The position numbers were made by a program, and so were the translations under genes. A stretch of DNA of 58,376 nucleotides, taken from contig CAJOLC010000001.1 of NCBI GenBank assembly GCA_905235305.1, positions 1 through 58,376 on the forward strand. Direction: 5' to 3'. Shown here piece by piece: positions 15,459-24,924 of the stretch. The notes under the pieces are model-generated. The model was not told the origin of the DNA. It did no database searches and saw only the letters and a program-made list of their open reading frames with translations. This DNA comes from an uncultured Bacteroidaceae bacterium (GTDB lineage Bacteria > Bacteroidota > Bacteroidia > Bacteroidales > Bacteroidaceae). Position 1 is the stretch's first letter. Every line of letters starts with the position of its first letter.

Positions 15459-15472
15459 AAGACCCCCTCTAA

Positions 15473-15490
15473 CTCCCCCTTTAGGGGGAG
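15473..15490 (+). terminator. GC-rich palindrome downstream of ychF (family D)
   Basis: CTCCCCCT-TT-AGGGGGAG forms an 8-bp perfect hairpin 15 bp after the ychF stop. There is no U-run, so termination is possible but not proven. Similar palindromes follow the GH43 gene at 57645-57755. Confidence 0.5.
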
Positions 15491-15521
15491 AACTCCATTC
15501 TCCAACTAATAATTATGAATT

Positions 15522-16358
15522 ATGAACTGTGAACTTTTCATCAACTGGAACCCCGATGTGGTTGCCTTCGACCTGGGTTTCTTTGCAGTGCGTTGGTACT
15601 CGTTGTGTTGGGCGATTGGTCTCGTGGCAGTCTATCTGCTCATGCACAGGCTGTTCCGGCAGCAAGGCATCAGTGACGAGAAGTTCGACCCGATGTTCAT
15701 GTATTGCTTCCTCGGCATACTGATCGGGGCAAGGCTGGGGCATTGCCTGTTCTATGAACCTGGCTATTACCTGTCGCACCCGCTGGAGATGTTGCTGCCC
15801 ATACGCAATGTGCCGGGGAAGGGCTGGACGTTTACCGGCTATGAGGGACTGGCCAGCCACGGTGGGACACTTGGCCTCATGATAGCGCTCTGGCTGTATG
15901 CCAGGCACGTCAAGCTGCGTTTCGCGCACGTCCTCGACAATGTTGCCATCGTGACGCCCGTCTGTGCGTGTGCCATCAGACTGGGCAACCTGATGAACTC
16001 CGAGATAATTGGTAAGCCGACGGACCTGCCTTGGGCGTTCATCTTCGAACGCGTGGACAGCCTGCCTCGCCACCCTGGGCAGCTCTACGAGGCCCTTTGC
16101 TATGCCATTTTCTTCTTTGTGCACTGGGCGGTTTACCGCAGGAAGCCACAGCTCGTAGGCAGCGGCTTCTTCTTCGGACTCTGCCTTTTCCTCATCTTTA
16201 CGAGTAGAATCTTCATCGAGTACACCAAGGAAAACCAGGAGGCCTTCGAGGAGGGAATGTTCCTGAACATGGGTCAGCTGCTCTCCATACCCTTTGTCGT
16301 GCTCGGCCTCTACTGCATGATTAGGGCGAAGAGGAAGCAGACGTCGCCTTGCTCATAG
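15522..16358 (+). CDS. lgt: Prolipoprotein diacylglyceryl transferase
   Basis: This 278-residue integral membrane enzyme transfers diacylglycerol from phosphatidylglycerol to the lipobox Cys, the first step of lipoprotein maturation. The Lgt signature is visible as IRLGNLMNSEIIGKPTD (about 149-165), with HPGQLYEALCY following near residue 185 and RLGHCLFYEP near 70. About seven membrane segments are predicted by eye. The window encodes several lipoprotein substrates. The start codon lies inside three TATGAAT/TATGAAC/TGTGAAC heptamers (15514-15534), so the first few residues (MNCELF) are repeat-derived; a start slightly downstream is not available as ATG. Confidence 0.95.
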   Translation: MNCELFINWNPDVVAFDLGFFAVRWYSLCWAIGLVAVYLLMHRLFRQQGISDEKFDPMFMYCFLGILIGARLGHCLFYEPGYYLSHPLEMLLPIRNVPGKGWTFTGYEGLASHGGTLGLMIALWLYARHVKLRFAHVLDNVAIVTPVCACAIRLGNLMNSEIIGKPTDLPWAFIFERVDSLPRHPGQLYEALCYAIFFFVHWAVYRRKPQLVGSGFFFGLCLFLIFTSRIFIEYTKENQEAFEEGMFLNMGQLLSIPFVVLGLYCMIRAKRKQTSPCS

Positions 16359-16413
16359 TACTTTATCGGACAACTTTGCGTGCCGGGTCGGTCGACCCAT
16401 TATAATCCCTTCG

Positions 16414-16479
16414 TTGCAGCATCATGAATATTCAATTGCAGGTTCATGAATATTCAATTGCAGGTTCATGATGCTGCAA
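16414..16479. repeat. Family A 66-bp array, copy 1
   Basis: Perfect 15-bp ends TTGCAGCATCATGAA (16414-16428) and TTCATGATGCTGCAA (16465-16479) enclose two 22-bp direct repeats starting TATTCAATTGCAGG (16429 and 16451). The whole is exactly 66 bp. It lies between the convergent 3' ends of lgt and the HHH protein. Copies 2 and 3 at 45224 and 51673 are the same length with the interior in the opposite orientation. Confidence 0.9.
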
Positions 16480-16540
16480 AGGATCCTCCCTATTGGGTTT
16501 TGTAATGCAATGCCCTGGGCGGGGCGAATCGGCGTAGGGG

Positions 16541-18475
16541 CTATATCTTCAGACGCAGTTGGAACGACAGGTCCTGCTTGTTGGGACTGAGGATTTGCTG
16601 TAGTCCGGAGCCCTGCTCGTCGCGGTCGAAGTAGTGGAGCAGGCTGTAGCGGCCCTCTATCCACAACTTCTCGTTCTTGCTTTTCCAACGGCACGTCAGC
16701 ACGCCCAGCAGCCCGTGACCGTAGTAGGAGGCCGACGAGACGGAGCTGTAAAGTGCCGGCGACGAGAGATAGATGCGGCTGAGGTAGTCGTCGGTATTGA
16801 AGTATCCGAGCTGTGCATTGAGGGTCAGGTCGGGCTTCTTTATGAAGAAGCGGGCGTTCTGGCTCAGCAGGAAGCCGTTTCCTCCCAGCACATTGTGATA
16901 ATAACCCGTTGTCTGGAAGCGCATTCTGTTTCTTACCTCGTACGTCCAATCGAGTTTGACGCGGTGGTGCGGCTCCATGATGTCGGCGTTCTCCTTGCGT
17001 TTGAGCTGATAGCGAACCAGCAGCGTCTGGCGTCGCGAGAGGTTGTAGCTGCCTTGCAGGAAGAGTTCCTGACCCGAACTGCTGTGCGTCATGCGGTAGC
17101 GCGGCCAGGGATGATGGAAGAAGTCGGCGTAAGCAGTCACTTGCAGACCTGCCAGAGGCTCTGCCTGCAGGTGCAGGAGGATGCCGCTTTCGTTCTGTGG
17201 ATTGGAGTTTTCGGCAAGCGAACTGCCGTAGAAAGAGTAGTATTGGTAGGCGTAGAAGCGCTGTACGGCGGAGAGGATATAGTTCTTGCTGATGTTCCAC
17301 GACGCGCGGTTGATGGTCGCCCAGCCGCCTCCGGCAGTGCTGTAGGCAGTCTCCCCGGCAAAGGTAAGGCGGTAGCGCGTATAGCCGTAGTTCAGTCCGA
17401 CGGCTCCGAAACTGTTGCCCTTCGGATAGATTTCCCTGTATTGTTGGGTGCCGGGGTTGAGGTCGCGGCTGAACTTCTGCCAGTAACCCGTCGCACCCAG
17501 GTGGAAGCCCCGGTCGTTCCACTGTATGTTGCCGCCAACGGCAGTGCTTCCCACGTTCCGTCGCCGCTCCCATTCCGAACGGCTCCGGTGGTATCCGTCG
17601 GTCCGCAAGGTCTGCACCTCGCCCTCGTCCGTCAGCGTGGCATCGCGCTTTCGGTACGAACCGAAGGTGCTCAGCTTGAGGTGCTTCGCCAGAGACAACG
17701 TGACGGCCGCGCCGCGGAGGAAGTACGTCTCGTCCATGCCAGCCATGTGCCTGATGCCACCCTGCGTCTTGAGTGGCGGCGTGCTCTTGCTGTTCCAGGT
17801 GCTTCCGCCCATGATCAGGCCCTCGCCAAACCCGATGCGATAGTCGCCCACCACAACCTTGTCGACGAGGCCGACGTCGTGCAGCATGGCATACGCCCCA
17901 TAGCTGTCGTAGAAGCGCTCGCCTGCGTCCTTCTCCATACGCAGCCCCGCCTGGAAATGCTGGCTGTTGCCCACGGTGTAGCGGATGCGTTGGTAGAGCG
18001 GATCGCCGCGATAGCCGTCCTCCTGCTGCTGGCCGAGACGGTAATACAAAGGTATGTCTGTGCGCGTCGAGAAGTCGTGGCGGAGGTGACTGAACAGCCT
18101 TTTGTCGGTCTCTTGCCGTTCTGGATCGGCATACGTAAAGAGGGAAAGCCACCTGCGCGTCGCGTCGTCGATGAGCGGCACCAGGCGTAGCTCGGCCAGC
18201 GTTTGCATCTGCCCGTGCAGATAGATATAGGCGTGTATCTGCTCAATCTGTGCTTCAGAGAGGAACGGCAACTGCTGGAAGTCCTCCACAGTTGCCGTGT
18301 TGATGTTCATGGGGTGTTCCGAAAGCTCCTTCAACTCCTGCAGATGCAGCTGAAGTTCCTCGTCTTCTGCCCTCTCCTCGTCGCTTGCATACGCCTCCGC
18401 AAAGTCGTCCCAGTCACTCTGCGCAGTGGCGGGAACGGCCGTGACCAACAGTAGGAGAAGCAGGACGAAGCGCAT
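16541..18475 (-). CDS. Helix-hairpin-helix plus outer-membrane barrel protein
   Basis: The 644-residue protein has a signal peptide (cleavage near ATAQS), an acidic helical stretch (25-50), an HHH region (about 53-112: MNINTATVEDFQQLPFLS...LAELRLVPLID) and then about 500 residues of beta-barrel-like strands rich in Tyr/Trp/Arg, ending LSFQLRLKI. HHH modules of this kind occur in ComEA-like DNA-binding proteins, but here the domain is tied to a barrel, a combination found in Bacteroidota proteins of unknown role. It starts 12 bp after the GH78 gene stop and is probably cotranscribed with it. Confidence 0.7.
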   Translation of the reverse strand: MRFVLLLLLLVTAVPATAQSDWDDFAEAYASDEERAEDEELQLHLQELKELSEHPMNINTATVEDFQQLPFLSEAQIEQIHAYIYLHGQMQTLAELRLVPLIDDATRRWLSLFTYADPERQETDKRLFSHLRHDFSTRTDIPLYYRLGQQQEDGYRGDPLYQRIRYTVGNSQHFQAGLRMEKDAGERFYDSYGAYAMLHDVGLVDKVVVGDYRIGFGEGLIMGGSTWNSKSTPPLKTQGGIRHMAGMDETYFLRGAAVTLSLAKHLKLSTFGSYRKRDATLTDEGEVQTLRTDGYHRSRSEWERRRNVGSTAVGGNIQWNDRGFHLGATGYWQKFSRDLNPGTQQYREIYPKGNSFGAVGLNYGYTRYRLTFAGETAYSTAGGGWATINRASWNISKNYILSAVQRFYAYQYYSFYGSSLAENSNPQNESGILLHLQAEPLAGLQVTAYADFFHHPWPRYRMTHSSSGQELFLQGSYNLSRRQTLLVRYQLKRKENADIMEPHHRVKLDWTYEVRNRMRFQTTGYYHNVLGGNGFLLSQNARFFIKKPDLTLNAQLGYFNTDDYLSRIYLSSPALYSSVSSASYYGHGLLGVLTCRWKSKNEKLWIEGRYSLLHYFDRDEQGSGLQQILSPNKQDLSFQLRLKI

Positions 18476-18487
18476 GAAGGGGGCAGA

Positions 18488-21067
18488 CTATTGCTTTATG
18501 GTATAAGTTCCGGCCTGATACTCCTTCGAAGTCATCTCGCCGGGAAGCGTGACGGAGGCTGTGGCGCCTTTGGGAACAGTGAAGGTCCACACCCACTGCT
18601 CGCCTTTGTATCGCCAGGCGCTCTTGATTGTGCCGGCCGCCGACCTGTATTCCGCCTTGAGATGACCCAGCCTCTTGTCGGGCACGGGTTTCATGATGAT
18701 GTGCCGGAAACCTGGCTCCGTCGGGTCAGCAGCTATGCCGGCTGCCGTCTCCCATAGCCATTGGCAGACGCATCCATAAGCATAATGGTTGAAACTGTTC
18801 ATGCCGCGCGGCCCCATGCCCTGGTCTACGGTGTACGAGTTCCAACGCTCCCAGATGGTGGTCGCCCCGTTATCCACGGAGTAGAGCCACGATGGGTTCT
18901 TGTGTTGAAAGAGGAGCTCGTAGGCAATATCCTGCATGCCATTGTCCGTAAGGGCTTGCATGAGGATGGACGTACCGAGGAACCCTGTCTGCAGGCAATT
19001 GTTGTGTTCCTCGAAGTTCCTGCGAAGGCGGCTGGTCATGGCGTCCTTTGCCGCCCCTTGCAGCAGGTTGTTCTTTAGGGCGAAGAGTGCCGGCGTCTGC
19101 ATCGTATTAAGGATGTCGAGCTTGAACGTGCCGTCGGCATTGAGGAAGTTCTGCAGGATGTAGTCCTTCGCCTCTGCCTGCATCTTCTCGTATGGCTTGC
19201 TGTCTCGGCCGGAAGCCTTGGCCATGTCGGCCATCATGCCTGCATCGATGGCCCAATACGACGCGCTGAGGTAGTTCCAGTAGGTAATGGCATCGGGCTT
19301 CGGTTTACCATTCTCGTGGCTACGACCGCTGCAGCTTTCCAAAGGTTCGTAGCTTAACCAGTCCGCCCATTGGTAGTTCCCGTTCTCGCCCAGCATGACG
19401 TTGTGGTCGTACTTGGTCTCGTAGATGTGGTCCATAAAGCGGTTCATCGACTCCCAATTCTCGTTGATGATGTCGTTGTCGCCGAATTGCTTCCACACTG
19501 TCCACGGGACAATGATGCCGGCATCAGCCCAGCCCAGCCTCATCATATCGCCATTGCCCTTGCCGTCACCTGCCCCATATTGTGCGAGAGGAGCGACTCC
19601 CGGGAAGGCGCCGGTGGGTGACTGAGTGTCTCTCATATCCTGCATCCACTTATGAAAGAAGCGATCCGTGTTGGCGAAGAACGTTCCGGTCTCCGTGAAA
19701 ACCTGCGTGTCGGCCGTCCACCCCAGCCTTTCATTGCGCTGGGGGCAGTCTGTGGTGACGGACAGATAGTTGGAGCGCTGTCCCCAGAGCGTGTTGGAGA
19801 TGAGGCGGTTGATGTCTTCGTTGCCCGTCGAGATAGTGCCTGTCTCCATTTCCTTCGTGATGGAAGAGACGGGGACGGACTTTATGCTACGGATTGTGAC
19901 CTCGTCCGTGGCGGTTATCGACACGTAGCGATAGCCGAAGAAGGTGCTTCGTGGAGTGAACGACCAATAGCCCTTCGGGTCGTCGAATGTGTAGCGGAGT
20001 ATCATGCCCGTGTCTGGGATGCGAAGGTTCAAGCGGTGCGTGCTGCCTTCCGGCCCGTCCATGCCGCGACTCTTTGCGCCGTTGCCGTCATTCAGAAGCT
20101 CGGACGGCAGGCAAGTCAGCACGGTGCCGGCATTTGCCTTGAACTCGAAGGCGGGCACTGCGGAAGCATTCTGGCCGAAATCCACCACGAGTGTCTCGCC
20201 CGGACGGACGGTCATGGGCTTGCCCGGAGCGAACTCCTCGACGATGTTCACCTTGCCGAACTGGTCGTCGGTCGCGCCTGTCGTGCCTTTCCAAGTGTAG
20301 GCCTTGACGGGAGACAACGCGAGGTCCCAGCGATGATAAATCTCTGCGCCGCACGTCGCCCACACCTTTCCGGGGAATTCCTCATTGATTTCCGGAGCGG
20401 ATAAACTTGCTGCGCTCTCCCATCCCTGCGGCTGACGGGCATCGTAGTCCTCGCCGTCGAAGATGGCGGCATGCGTCACGGGACCTCCCACACCAGCCTT
20501 CCAGTCCTTCAGGTTCGTGGGGAAATGCTCCTCGCTGCCGTCTGCGTAGGTCAACGAAAGCACGCCCCTGAAGGCGACCTTCTTGCCGACCATGCCGTCG
20601 TGACCCCAAGGAGTGATAATCTTATCAGCCCACCAGCCCGGCACCACCTGCACGGCCAGCTCGTTCACCTGTCCTGCGCCTTTCGAGAAAGACTTCGTGA
20701 TGTCGTAGGTAAAGCTGTACTTCGTCTTCTCGTAATGCGTGAAGCCGGGCTTCAAAACCTCGTCGCCGACGAGCTGACCATTGATGTAAAGCTCGTAGGT
20801 GCCAAGGGCGGTGGTCTTCCAAACAGCCTTCTTCACCTTCTTCGCATTGCGGGGTGAGCTGACGAACCAGCTTGCGCCGTCCGCCGCACGCCATCCGTCT
20901 TCCACCTTTCCCGTGACGACTTTGGCATCCTTTGCGCTTATCCAGACCGATTCATTCCAGGGTTCGACCAGATGATAGTCGATGAGCGTGCCGACGGTCT
21001 GTTGTGCGTTTCCTGCAAGAGCGAGAAGCATCATGCCTGCTAAAGTAAAATGTCTTTTCATGTGCAT
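18488..21067 (-). CDS. Alpha-L-rhamnosidase, GH78
   Basis: The 859-residue enzyme has a signal peptide (MKRHFTLAGMMLLALAGNAQ; the second Met at 21061 is an alternative start). N-terminal beta modules (about 25-380) include the galactose-binding-like INGQLVGDEVLKPGFTHYEK. The (alpha/alpha)6 catalytic domain has TTDCPQRNERLGWTADTQ and GATTIWERWNSYT, the acidic residues expected for the GH78 general acid and base, and there is a C-terminal beta sandwich. It hydrolyses terminal alpha-L-rhamnose, probably in the periplasm. It lies 7 bp after the C_GCAxxG_C_C gene and 12 bp before the HHH/barrel gene. Confidence 0.88.
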   Translation of the reverse strand: MHMKRHFTLAGMMLLALAGNAQQTVGTLIDYHLVEPWNESVWISAKDAKVVTGKVEDGWRAADGASWFVSSPRNAKKVKKAVWKTTALGTYELYINGQLVGDEVLKPGFTHYEKTKYSFTYDITKSFSKGAGQVNELAVQVVPGWWADKIITPWGHDGMVGKKVAFRGVLSLTYADGSEEHFPTNLKDWKAGVGGPVTHAAIFDGEDYDARQPQGWESAASLSAPEINEEFPGKVWATCGAEIYHRWDLALSPVKAYTWKGTTGATDDQFGKVNIVEEFAPGKPMTVRPGETLVVDFGQNASAVPAFEFKANAGTVLTCLPSELLNDGNGAKSRGMDGPEGSTHRLNLRIPDTGMILRYTFDDPKGYWSFTPRSTFFGYRYVSITATDEVTIRSIKSVPVSSITKEMETGTISTGNEDINRLISNTLWGQRSNYLSVTTDCPQRNERLGWTADTQVFTETGTFFANTDRFFHKWMQDMRDTQSPTGAFPGVAPLAQYGAGDGKGNGDMMRLGWADAGIIVPWTVWKQFGDNDIINENWESMNRFMDHIYETKYDHNVMLGENGNYQWADWLSYEPLESCSGRSHENGKPKPDAITYWNYLSASYWAIDAGMMADMAKASGRDSKPYEKMQAEAKDYILQNFLNADGTFKLDILNTMQTPALFALKNNLLQGAAKDAMTSRLRRNFEEHNNCLQTGFLGTSILMQALTDNGMQDIAYELLFQHKNPSWLYSVDNGATTIWERWNSYTVDQGMGPRGMNSFNHYAYGCVCQWLWETAAGIAADPTEPGFRHIIMKPVPDKRLGHLKAEYRSAAGTIKSAWRYKGEQWVWTFTVPKGATASVTLPGEMTSKEYQAGTYTIKQ

Positions 21068-21074
21068 TAATATA

Positions 21075-21557
21075 TTATGTGTTCCGATTGTTTAGGTACT
21101 CTGTGAAAATACGCGCCGCGCTCTCCACCTTGCGGGCACAGGGCCGGACGCGGTAGTATTCGGCATTGCGTTCGTCGGGCTGCGACGTGTTCGTCTCCGC
21201 TTTGACGCCATTCATCTGTAACAATTCGGCACAGTTGATACTGCCATTCTCCTGCCGGAACGTCTCGAGGAGTTGGCGCACGAGCCTGTAGCAGTCGGCC
21301 TTCCCTTCACGGTCCTCGCCCCGAGTCTGGCCTTTCTCCAGGCCCGCCAACATGACGAGAGCCGAACACGTTCCGCACATCATCCGCATCCGTCCCACGC
21401 CGCCGCCGAAGCCGGCACTGACTTTGAGAGCCGTCTCAATGTCCAGCCCGTACCGCTCAGCAAAGGCGCAAAACACGCTCTGGCAGCATCCGTAGCCCTT
21501 CATAAACAGCTCCACCGCCTGCTGAATACTATCTTCCCGATTATCTCTCCCTGCCAT
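21075..21557 (-). CDS. C_GCAxxG_C_C family redox-type protein
   Basis: The 160-residue protein starts at MAGRDNREDS (21557). A longer frame to 21596 would be translated from the palindromic repeat and is rejected. Conserved cysteines are visible in GYGCCQSVFCAF (24, 25, 30), MCGTCSALVML (61, 64) and KADCYRLV (89), fitting the C_GCAxxG_C_C family, thought to bind a metal or undergo redox chemistry, often near electron-transfer genes. There is no signal peptide. It is downstream of mutS, separated by the 66-bp array, and directly upstream of the GH78 gene. Precise function is unknown. Confidence 0.8.
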   Translation of the reverse strand: MAGRDNREDSIQQAVELFMKGYGCCQSVFCAFAERYGLDIETALKVSAGFGGGVGRMRMMCGTCSALVMLAGLEKGQTRGEDREGKADCYRLVRQLLETFRQENGSINCAELLQMNGVKAETNTSQPDERNAEYYRVRPCARKVESAARIFTEYLNNRNT

Positions 21558-21562
21558 GTTGT

Positions 21563-21628
21563 TTGAATGTACATGTATGTGCAATTGAATATACATGTAT
21601 GTGCAATTGAATGTACATGTATGTTCAA
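21563..21628. repeat. Family B 66-bp array, copy 1
   Basis: Ends TTGAATGTACATGTATG and ATACATGTATGTTCAA-like flank 22-bp units starting TGCAATTGAATATACATG. The length is 66 bp, three units with the outer one split between the two ends. It lies between mutS (3' end) and the C_GCAxxG_C_C gene (5' end). Other copies are at 28855 and 55615. Confidence 0.9.
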
Positions 21629-21642
21629 GCGATGCAATATGT

Positions 21643-24264
21643 TCATTTAGATCCTTTCACCAGTTTCTTGATGTCGTTCAACTTGCTGAGTGCCTCGAAG
21701 GGGGTGAGGTTGTTGATGTCCAAACCCAGTATCTCGTCGCGTATCTGGCAGAGGACGGGGTCGTCGAGCTGGAAAAAGTTGAGCTGCACACCACTGTCTC
21801 CCGTCGCTTTCTCCTTGCCCCGTGCCCCCAGGTTCTGGTGATTGACGGCTCCCTCAAGCTCCTTCAGGATGACATTCGCACGGGCGACGATGGCCCTGGG
21901 CATGCCTGCAAGCTTCGCCACATGGATGCCGAAGCTGTGCTGCGAGCCGCCGCGTTCGAGCTTTCTCAGGAAAATAATCTTCCCGTCAACCTCCTTCACG
22001 CTCACATTGAAGTTCTTGATGCGCTGGAACTGGCGTTCCATCTCGTTCAGCTCATGGTAGTGCGTGGCGAAAAGTGTGCGGGCGCGACCCCTGCCGGACT
22101 CGTGTATGTACTCCACGATAGCCCAGGCTATGGAGATACCATCATAGGTGCTCGTGCCGCGGCCCAGTTCGTCGAAGAGCACCAGACTACGTTCCGAGAG
22201 GTTGTTCAGGATGCCGGAAGCCTCGGTCATCTCTACCATGAAGGTGCTTTCACCGATACTGATGTTGTCGCTCGCCCCGACGCGTGTGAAGATTTTATCT
22301 ACAAAACCGATGCGCGCACAGTCGGCCGGCACGAAACTTCCCATTTGGGCCATGAGCGTGATGAGTGCTGTCTGACGAAGGAGAGCACTCTTGCCGGCCA
22401 TGTTCGGACCGGTGATGATGATGATTTGCTGTGTTTGGGTATCGAGGAAAACGTCGTTGGCGATGTATTGCTCCCCGACGGGAAGCTGCTTTTCTATGAC
22501 TGGATGGCGTCCTCCCCTGATATCTATGACGTCGCTCTCATCGACGGTCGGACGGATGTAGCGGTTCTCGCGGGCACTCTGAGCAAAGGAGAGCAGGCAG
22601 TCAAGCTGGGCGAGAAGCGACGCGTCGCGCTGTATGGGAGCGACATAAGCTGCCAAAGCCGTGACGAGCTGGTCGAAGAGTTTGGCCTCGAGGCTGAGTA
22701 TGCGTTCCTCCGCACCCATGATTTTCTCCTCGTACTCCTTAAGTTCCTGGGTGATGTAACGCTCTGCCTGAGTCAATGTCTGCTTGCGAATCCAGTCAGA
22801 CGGCACTTGGTTCTTGTAGGTGTTACGCACCTCGAGGTAGTAGCCGAACACGTTGTTGTAGCCGATCTTCAGGCTTTGGATGCCCGTCGCCTCAATCTCC
22901 CTCTGCTGCATCTCCAGCAAGTAGCCCTTGCCCTGGTACGCTATCTTGCGCAACCCGTCGAGCTCCGCGTCCACACCCTCCATTATGACACCACCGTTTG
23001 CAACCAGCAGGGGGCAGTCGGGACGCACTTCGCGTGCTATCCTGTCGCGTATTTCGGCACAGAGGTCAAGCTGCTGTCCTATCTCACGAAGTGTATTGTC
23101 CTCGCTGCCCTGGCACACTTGCTTGATGGGTTCCACTGCCTGCAGAGCCACTCGCAGCTGCACAACATCGCGCGGCGAAACGCGTCGGGTGCTGACCTTA
23201 GATATGATGCGTTCCAGGTCGCCCACTGTCTGGAGCTGTTCCAGAACAGCGTCCCTCGCCTCGGGATTGCGGAAGAAGCTCTCCACGACGTCTTGTCTCT
23301 TACTGATTTGAACAGGGTCCTTCAGTGGGAACAGCATCCAGCGATGCAACAGGCGGGCGCCCATCGGAGTCACCGTCCTGTCAATGACGTCGAGGAGCGA
23401 CGTGCCGCCTTCGTTCATGCACCCTACGAGTTCGAGGTTCCTGACGGTGAACTTGTCGAGGCGCACGAAGCGGTCCTCCTCGATGCGGCGCAGTGTGGTG
23501 ATGTGTCCGAGCAGTTGGTGCTGCGTCATCTCCATATATTGCAGGATGACGCCGGCTGCCACGATGCCGCTCTTGAGGTGTTCCACGCCGAAGCCCTTCA
23601 GGTTCTTCACCTCGAAGTGGCGCAGGAGCTTCTCCATGGCAGTCTGCTCCGTGAACGCCCAATCATCGAGTTCGAAGGTGACGTAGCGTGTTCCGAAGCT
23701 TCCTTCAAACATCATCCTTTTGCCACGCTCATAGAGGATTTCCTTCGGGGCGAAGGATGCCATGAGGCTTACGACGTACTCCGTCGCGCCTTCCGTCACG
23801 AGGAATTCGCCCGTGCTGATGTCGAGGAAGGACATCCCAACTGCCTGCCTGCCGAAATGAATAGCGCAGAGGAAGTTGTTCTCCTTGTGGTTGAGCACCG
23901 TGTCGGCCATACAGGCACCGGGCGTCACGAGTTCTGTGATGCCTCGCTTAACGAGGGTCTTCGCCAGTTTCGGGTCTTCGAGTTGGTCGCAGATTGCTAC
24001 CCTCTTGCCTGCCCTGACGAGCTTCGGCAGGTAAGTATCAAGCGCATGGAAGGGGAAGCCGGCCATTGCGATGTTCTGCGCAGCACCCGTCTTGCCGTTG
24101 TTTCTATGGGTGAGCGTGATGCCGAGTATCTCCGCAGCAATCACCGCATCGTCGGCATACGTCTCGTAGAAGTCGCCGCAACGGAACAGCAACAACGCCT
24201 CGGGGTGCTTCGCCTTGAGGTCGTAGAACTGCTTCATCATGGGTGTCAACTGCTCCTGTGCCAT
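21643..24264 (-). CDS. mutS: DNA mismatch repair protein MutS
   Basis: The 873-residue protein has the MutS domain order: N-terminal mismatch-binding domain with the FxE loop in CGDFYETY (about 29-36), connector, lever/clamp and C-terminal ABC-type ATPase. The Walker A motif [12 protein letters not shown] lies near residue 618, followed by [12 protein letters not shown] (Walker B/signature) and FATHYHELN. MutS recognises mismatches and recruits MutL. It is transcribed from its own promoter; the downstream gene follows the family B array. Length is normal for MutS1. Confidence 0.98.
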   Translation of the reverse strand: MAQEQLTPMMKQFYDLKAKHPEALLLFRCGDFYETYADDAVIAAEILGITLTHRNNGKTGAAQNIAMAGFPFHALDTYLPKLVRAGKRVAICDQLEDPKLAKTLVKRGITELVTPGACMADTVLNHKENNFLCAIHFGRQAVGMSFLDISTGEFLVTEGATEYVVSLMASFAPKEILYERGKRMMFEGSFGTRYVTFELDDWAFTEQTAMEKLLRHFEVKNLKGFGVEHLKSGIVAAGVILQYMEMTQHQLLGHITTLRRIEEDRFVRLDKFTVRNLELVGCMNEGGTSLLDVIDRTVTPMGARLLHRWMLFPLKDPVQISKRQDVVESFFRNPEARDAVLEQLQTVGDLERIISKVSTRRVSPRDVVQLRVALQAVEPIKQVCQGSEDNTLREIGQQLDLCAEIRDRIAREVRPDCPLLVANGGVIMEGVDAELDGLRKIAYQGKGYLLEMQQREIEATGIQSLKIGYNNVFGYYLEVRNTYKNQVPSDWIRKQTLTQAERYITQELKEYEEKIMGAEERILSLEAKLFDQLVTALAAYVAPIQRDASLLAQLDCLLSFAQSARENRYIRPTVDESDVIDIRGGRHPVIEKQLPVGEQYIANDVFLDTQTQQIIIITGPNMAGKSALLRQTALITLMAQMGSFVPADCARIGFVDKIFTRVGASDNISIGESTFMVEMTEASGILNNLSERSLVLFDELGRGTSTYDGISIAWAIVEYIHESGRGRARTLFATHYHELNEMERQFQRIKNFNVSVKEVDGKIIFLRKLERGGSQHSFGIHVAKLAGMPRAIVARANVILKELEGAVNHQNLGARGKEKATGDSGVQLNFFQLDDPVLCQIRDEILGLDINNLTPFEALSKLNDIKKLVKGSK

Positions 24265-24924
24265 ATCTGTGAGTTTCTGAATTTAAAGGATGTGATGTTG
24301 TCAGGCTATTCCGTTCGTCTTTCTCTGTGCTTCTTTCTTCATTTAGCCTGCCTGCAAAGATACGGATTATTTCGGACTTTATCAATCTTTTAGGGCGGAA
24401 TTTGCTGATATGACTGGATGAATCCGCTCGGACACTCAGTCGAGCCGGACATCGCATTCGGGCAATTTTGTAAAGATTCTTCCTTCCGAAACGCTCTCTG
24501 ACGGCATATTTTTGAGCTTCCGGCACATTGGGTCGAAAAATGCAAAATAATGGCTCAAATCACGTCGGCTTTGATTTTCAGTAGGTTATAGAACCGAGCT
24601 TTGCGACGCAATGTTAAGAATGTATCAAGCCACTTTACTTCGCCGACAAACGAAGCACAGTTTCCGGCAAAATCCAACAGGGAGCGTCGCCTCATACATT
24701 AGGGAGAATCAACGGGTGCAATATATTGGATTGGCCGATGCAATATGATGCGTCGGAAAGGATGGCGTAATGCGTCGCGCGACATGGCACTGTTTGTTGC
24801 ATCTTTTTGTCGTGTTTTTTTCACGTTCCATGCAAGGGCTTTCGCCGCTCGAGGCAAAAGAATTTGCCGACATACGCGCGCTAAGTCGACGAAAAGTTGT
24901 ACCTTTGCAGCAAATTTTCATGCA
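24265..24924. other. 660-bp divergent gap between mutS and the BASS transporter
   Basis: It contains the mutS promoter (24355-24385) and, at 24900-24907, TACCTTTG as the -7 box for the transporter (no good -33). TGCAATAT occurs twice near 24717-24745. Longer reading frames here (for example the 60 codons in frame ahead of 24925) have no protein-like character. No RNA gene was recognised. Confidence 0.55.
24355..24385 (-). promoter_or_regulatory. mutS promoter
   Basis: Minus-strand TTG (24385-24383), 20 bp, TATCTTTG (24362-24355), about 90 bp before the mutS start codon. Confidence 0.7.

Noticed and set aside
16414..16479. Family A arrays as simple transcription terminators
   Set aside because: The copy at 45224 lies between divergent 5' ends, there is no T-run, and the relA copy has a separate canonical terminator at 51625.
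16422..18152. 576-codon minus-strand frame overlapping the HHH/barrel gene
   Set aside because: Arg/Pro/Gln-rich frame-shifted shadow of the gene at 16541-18475; it lacks a signal peptide and domains.
21558..21596. N-terminal extension of the C_GCAxxG_C_C protein (MYIQLHIHVHSNN)
   Set aside because: It is a translation of the family B palindromic array, which lies between genes at the other two sites. The start at 21557 gives the family-typical N-terminus.
24265..24924. Non-coding RNA gene in the mutS/BASS gap
   Set aside because: No conserved RNA structure or T-run terminator was recognised; only promoters are supported.
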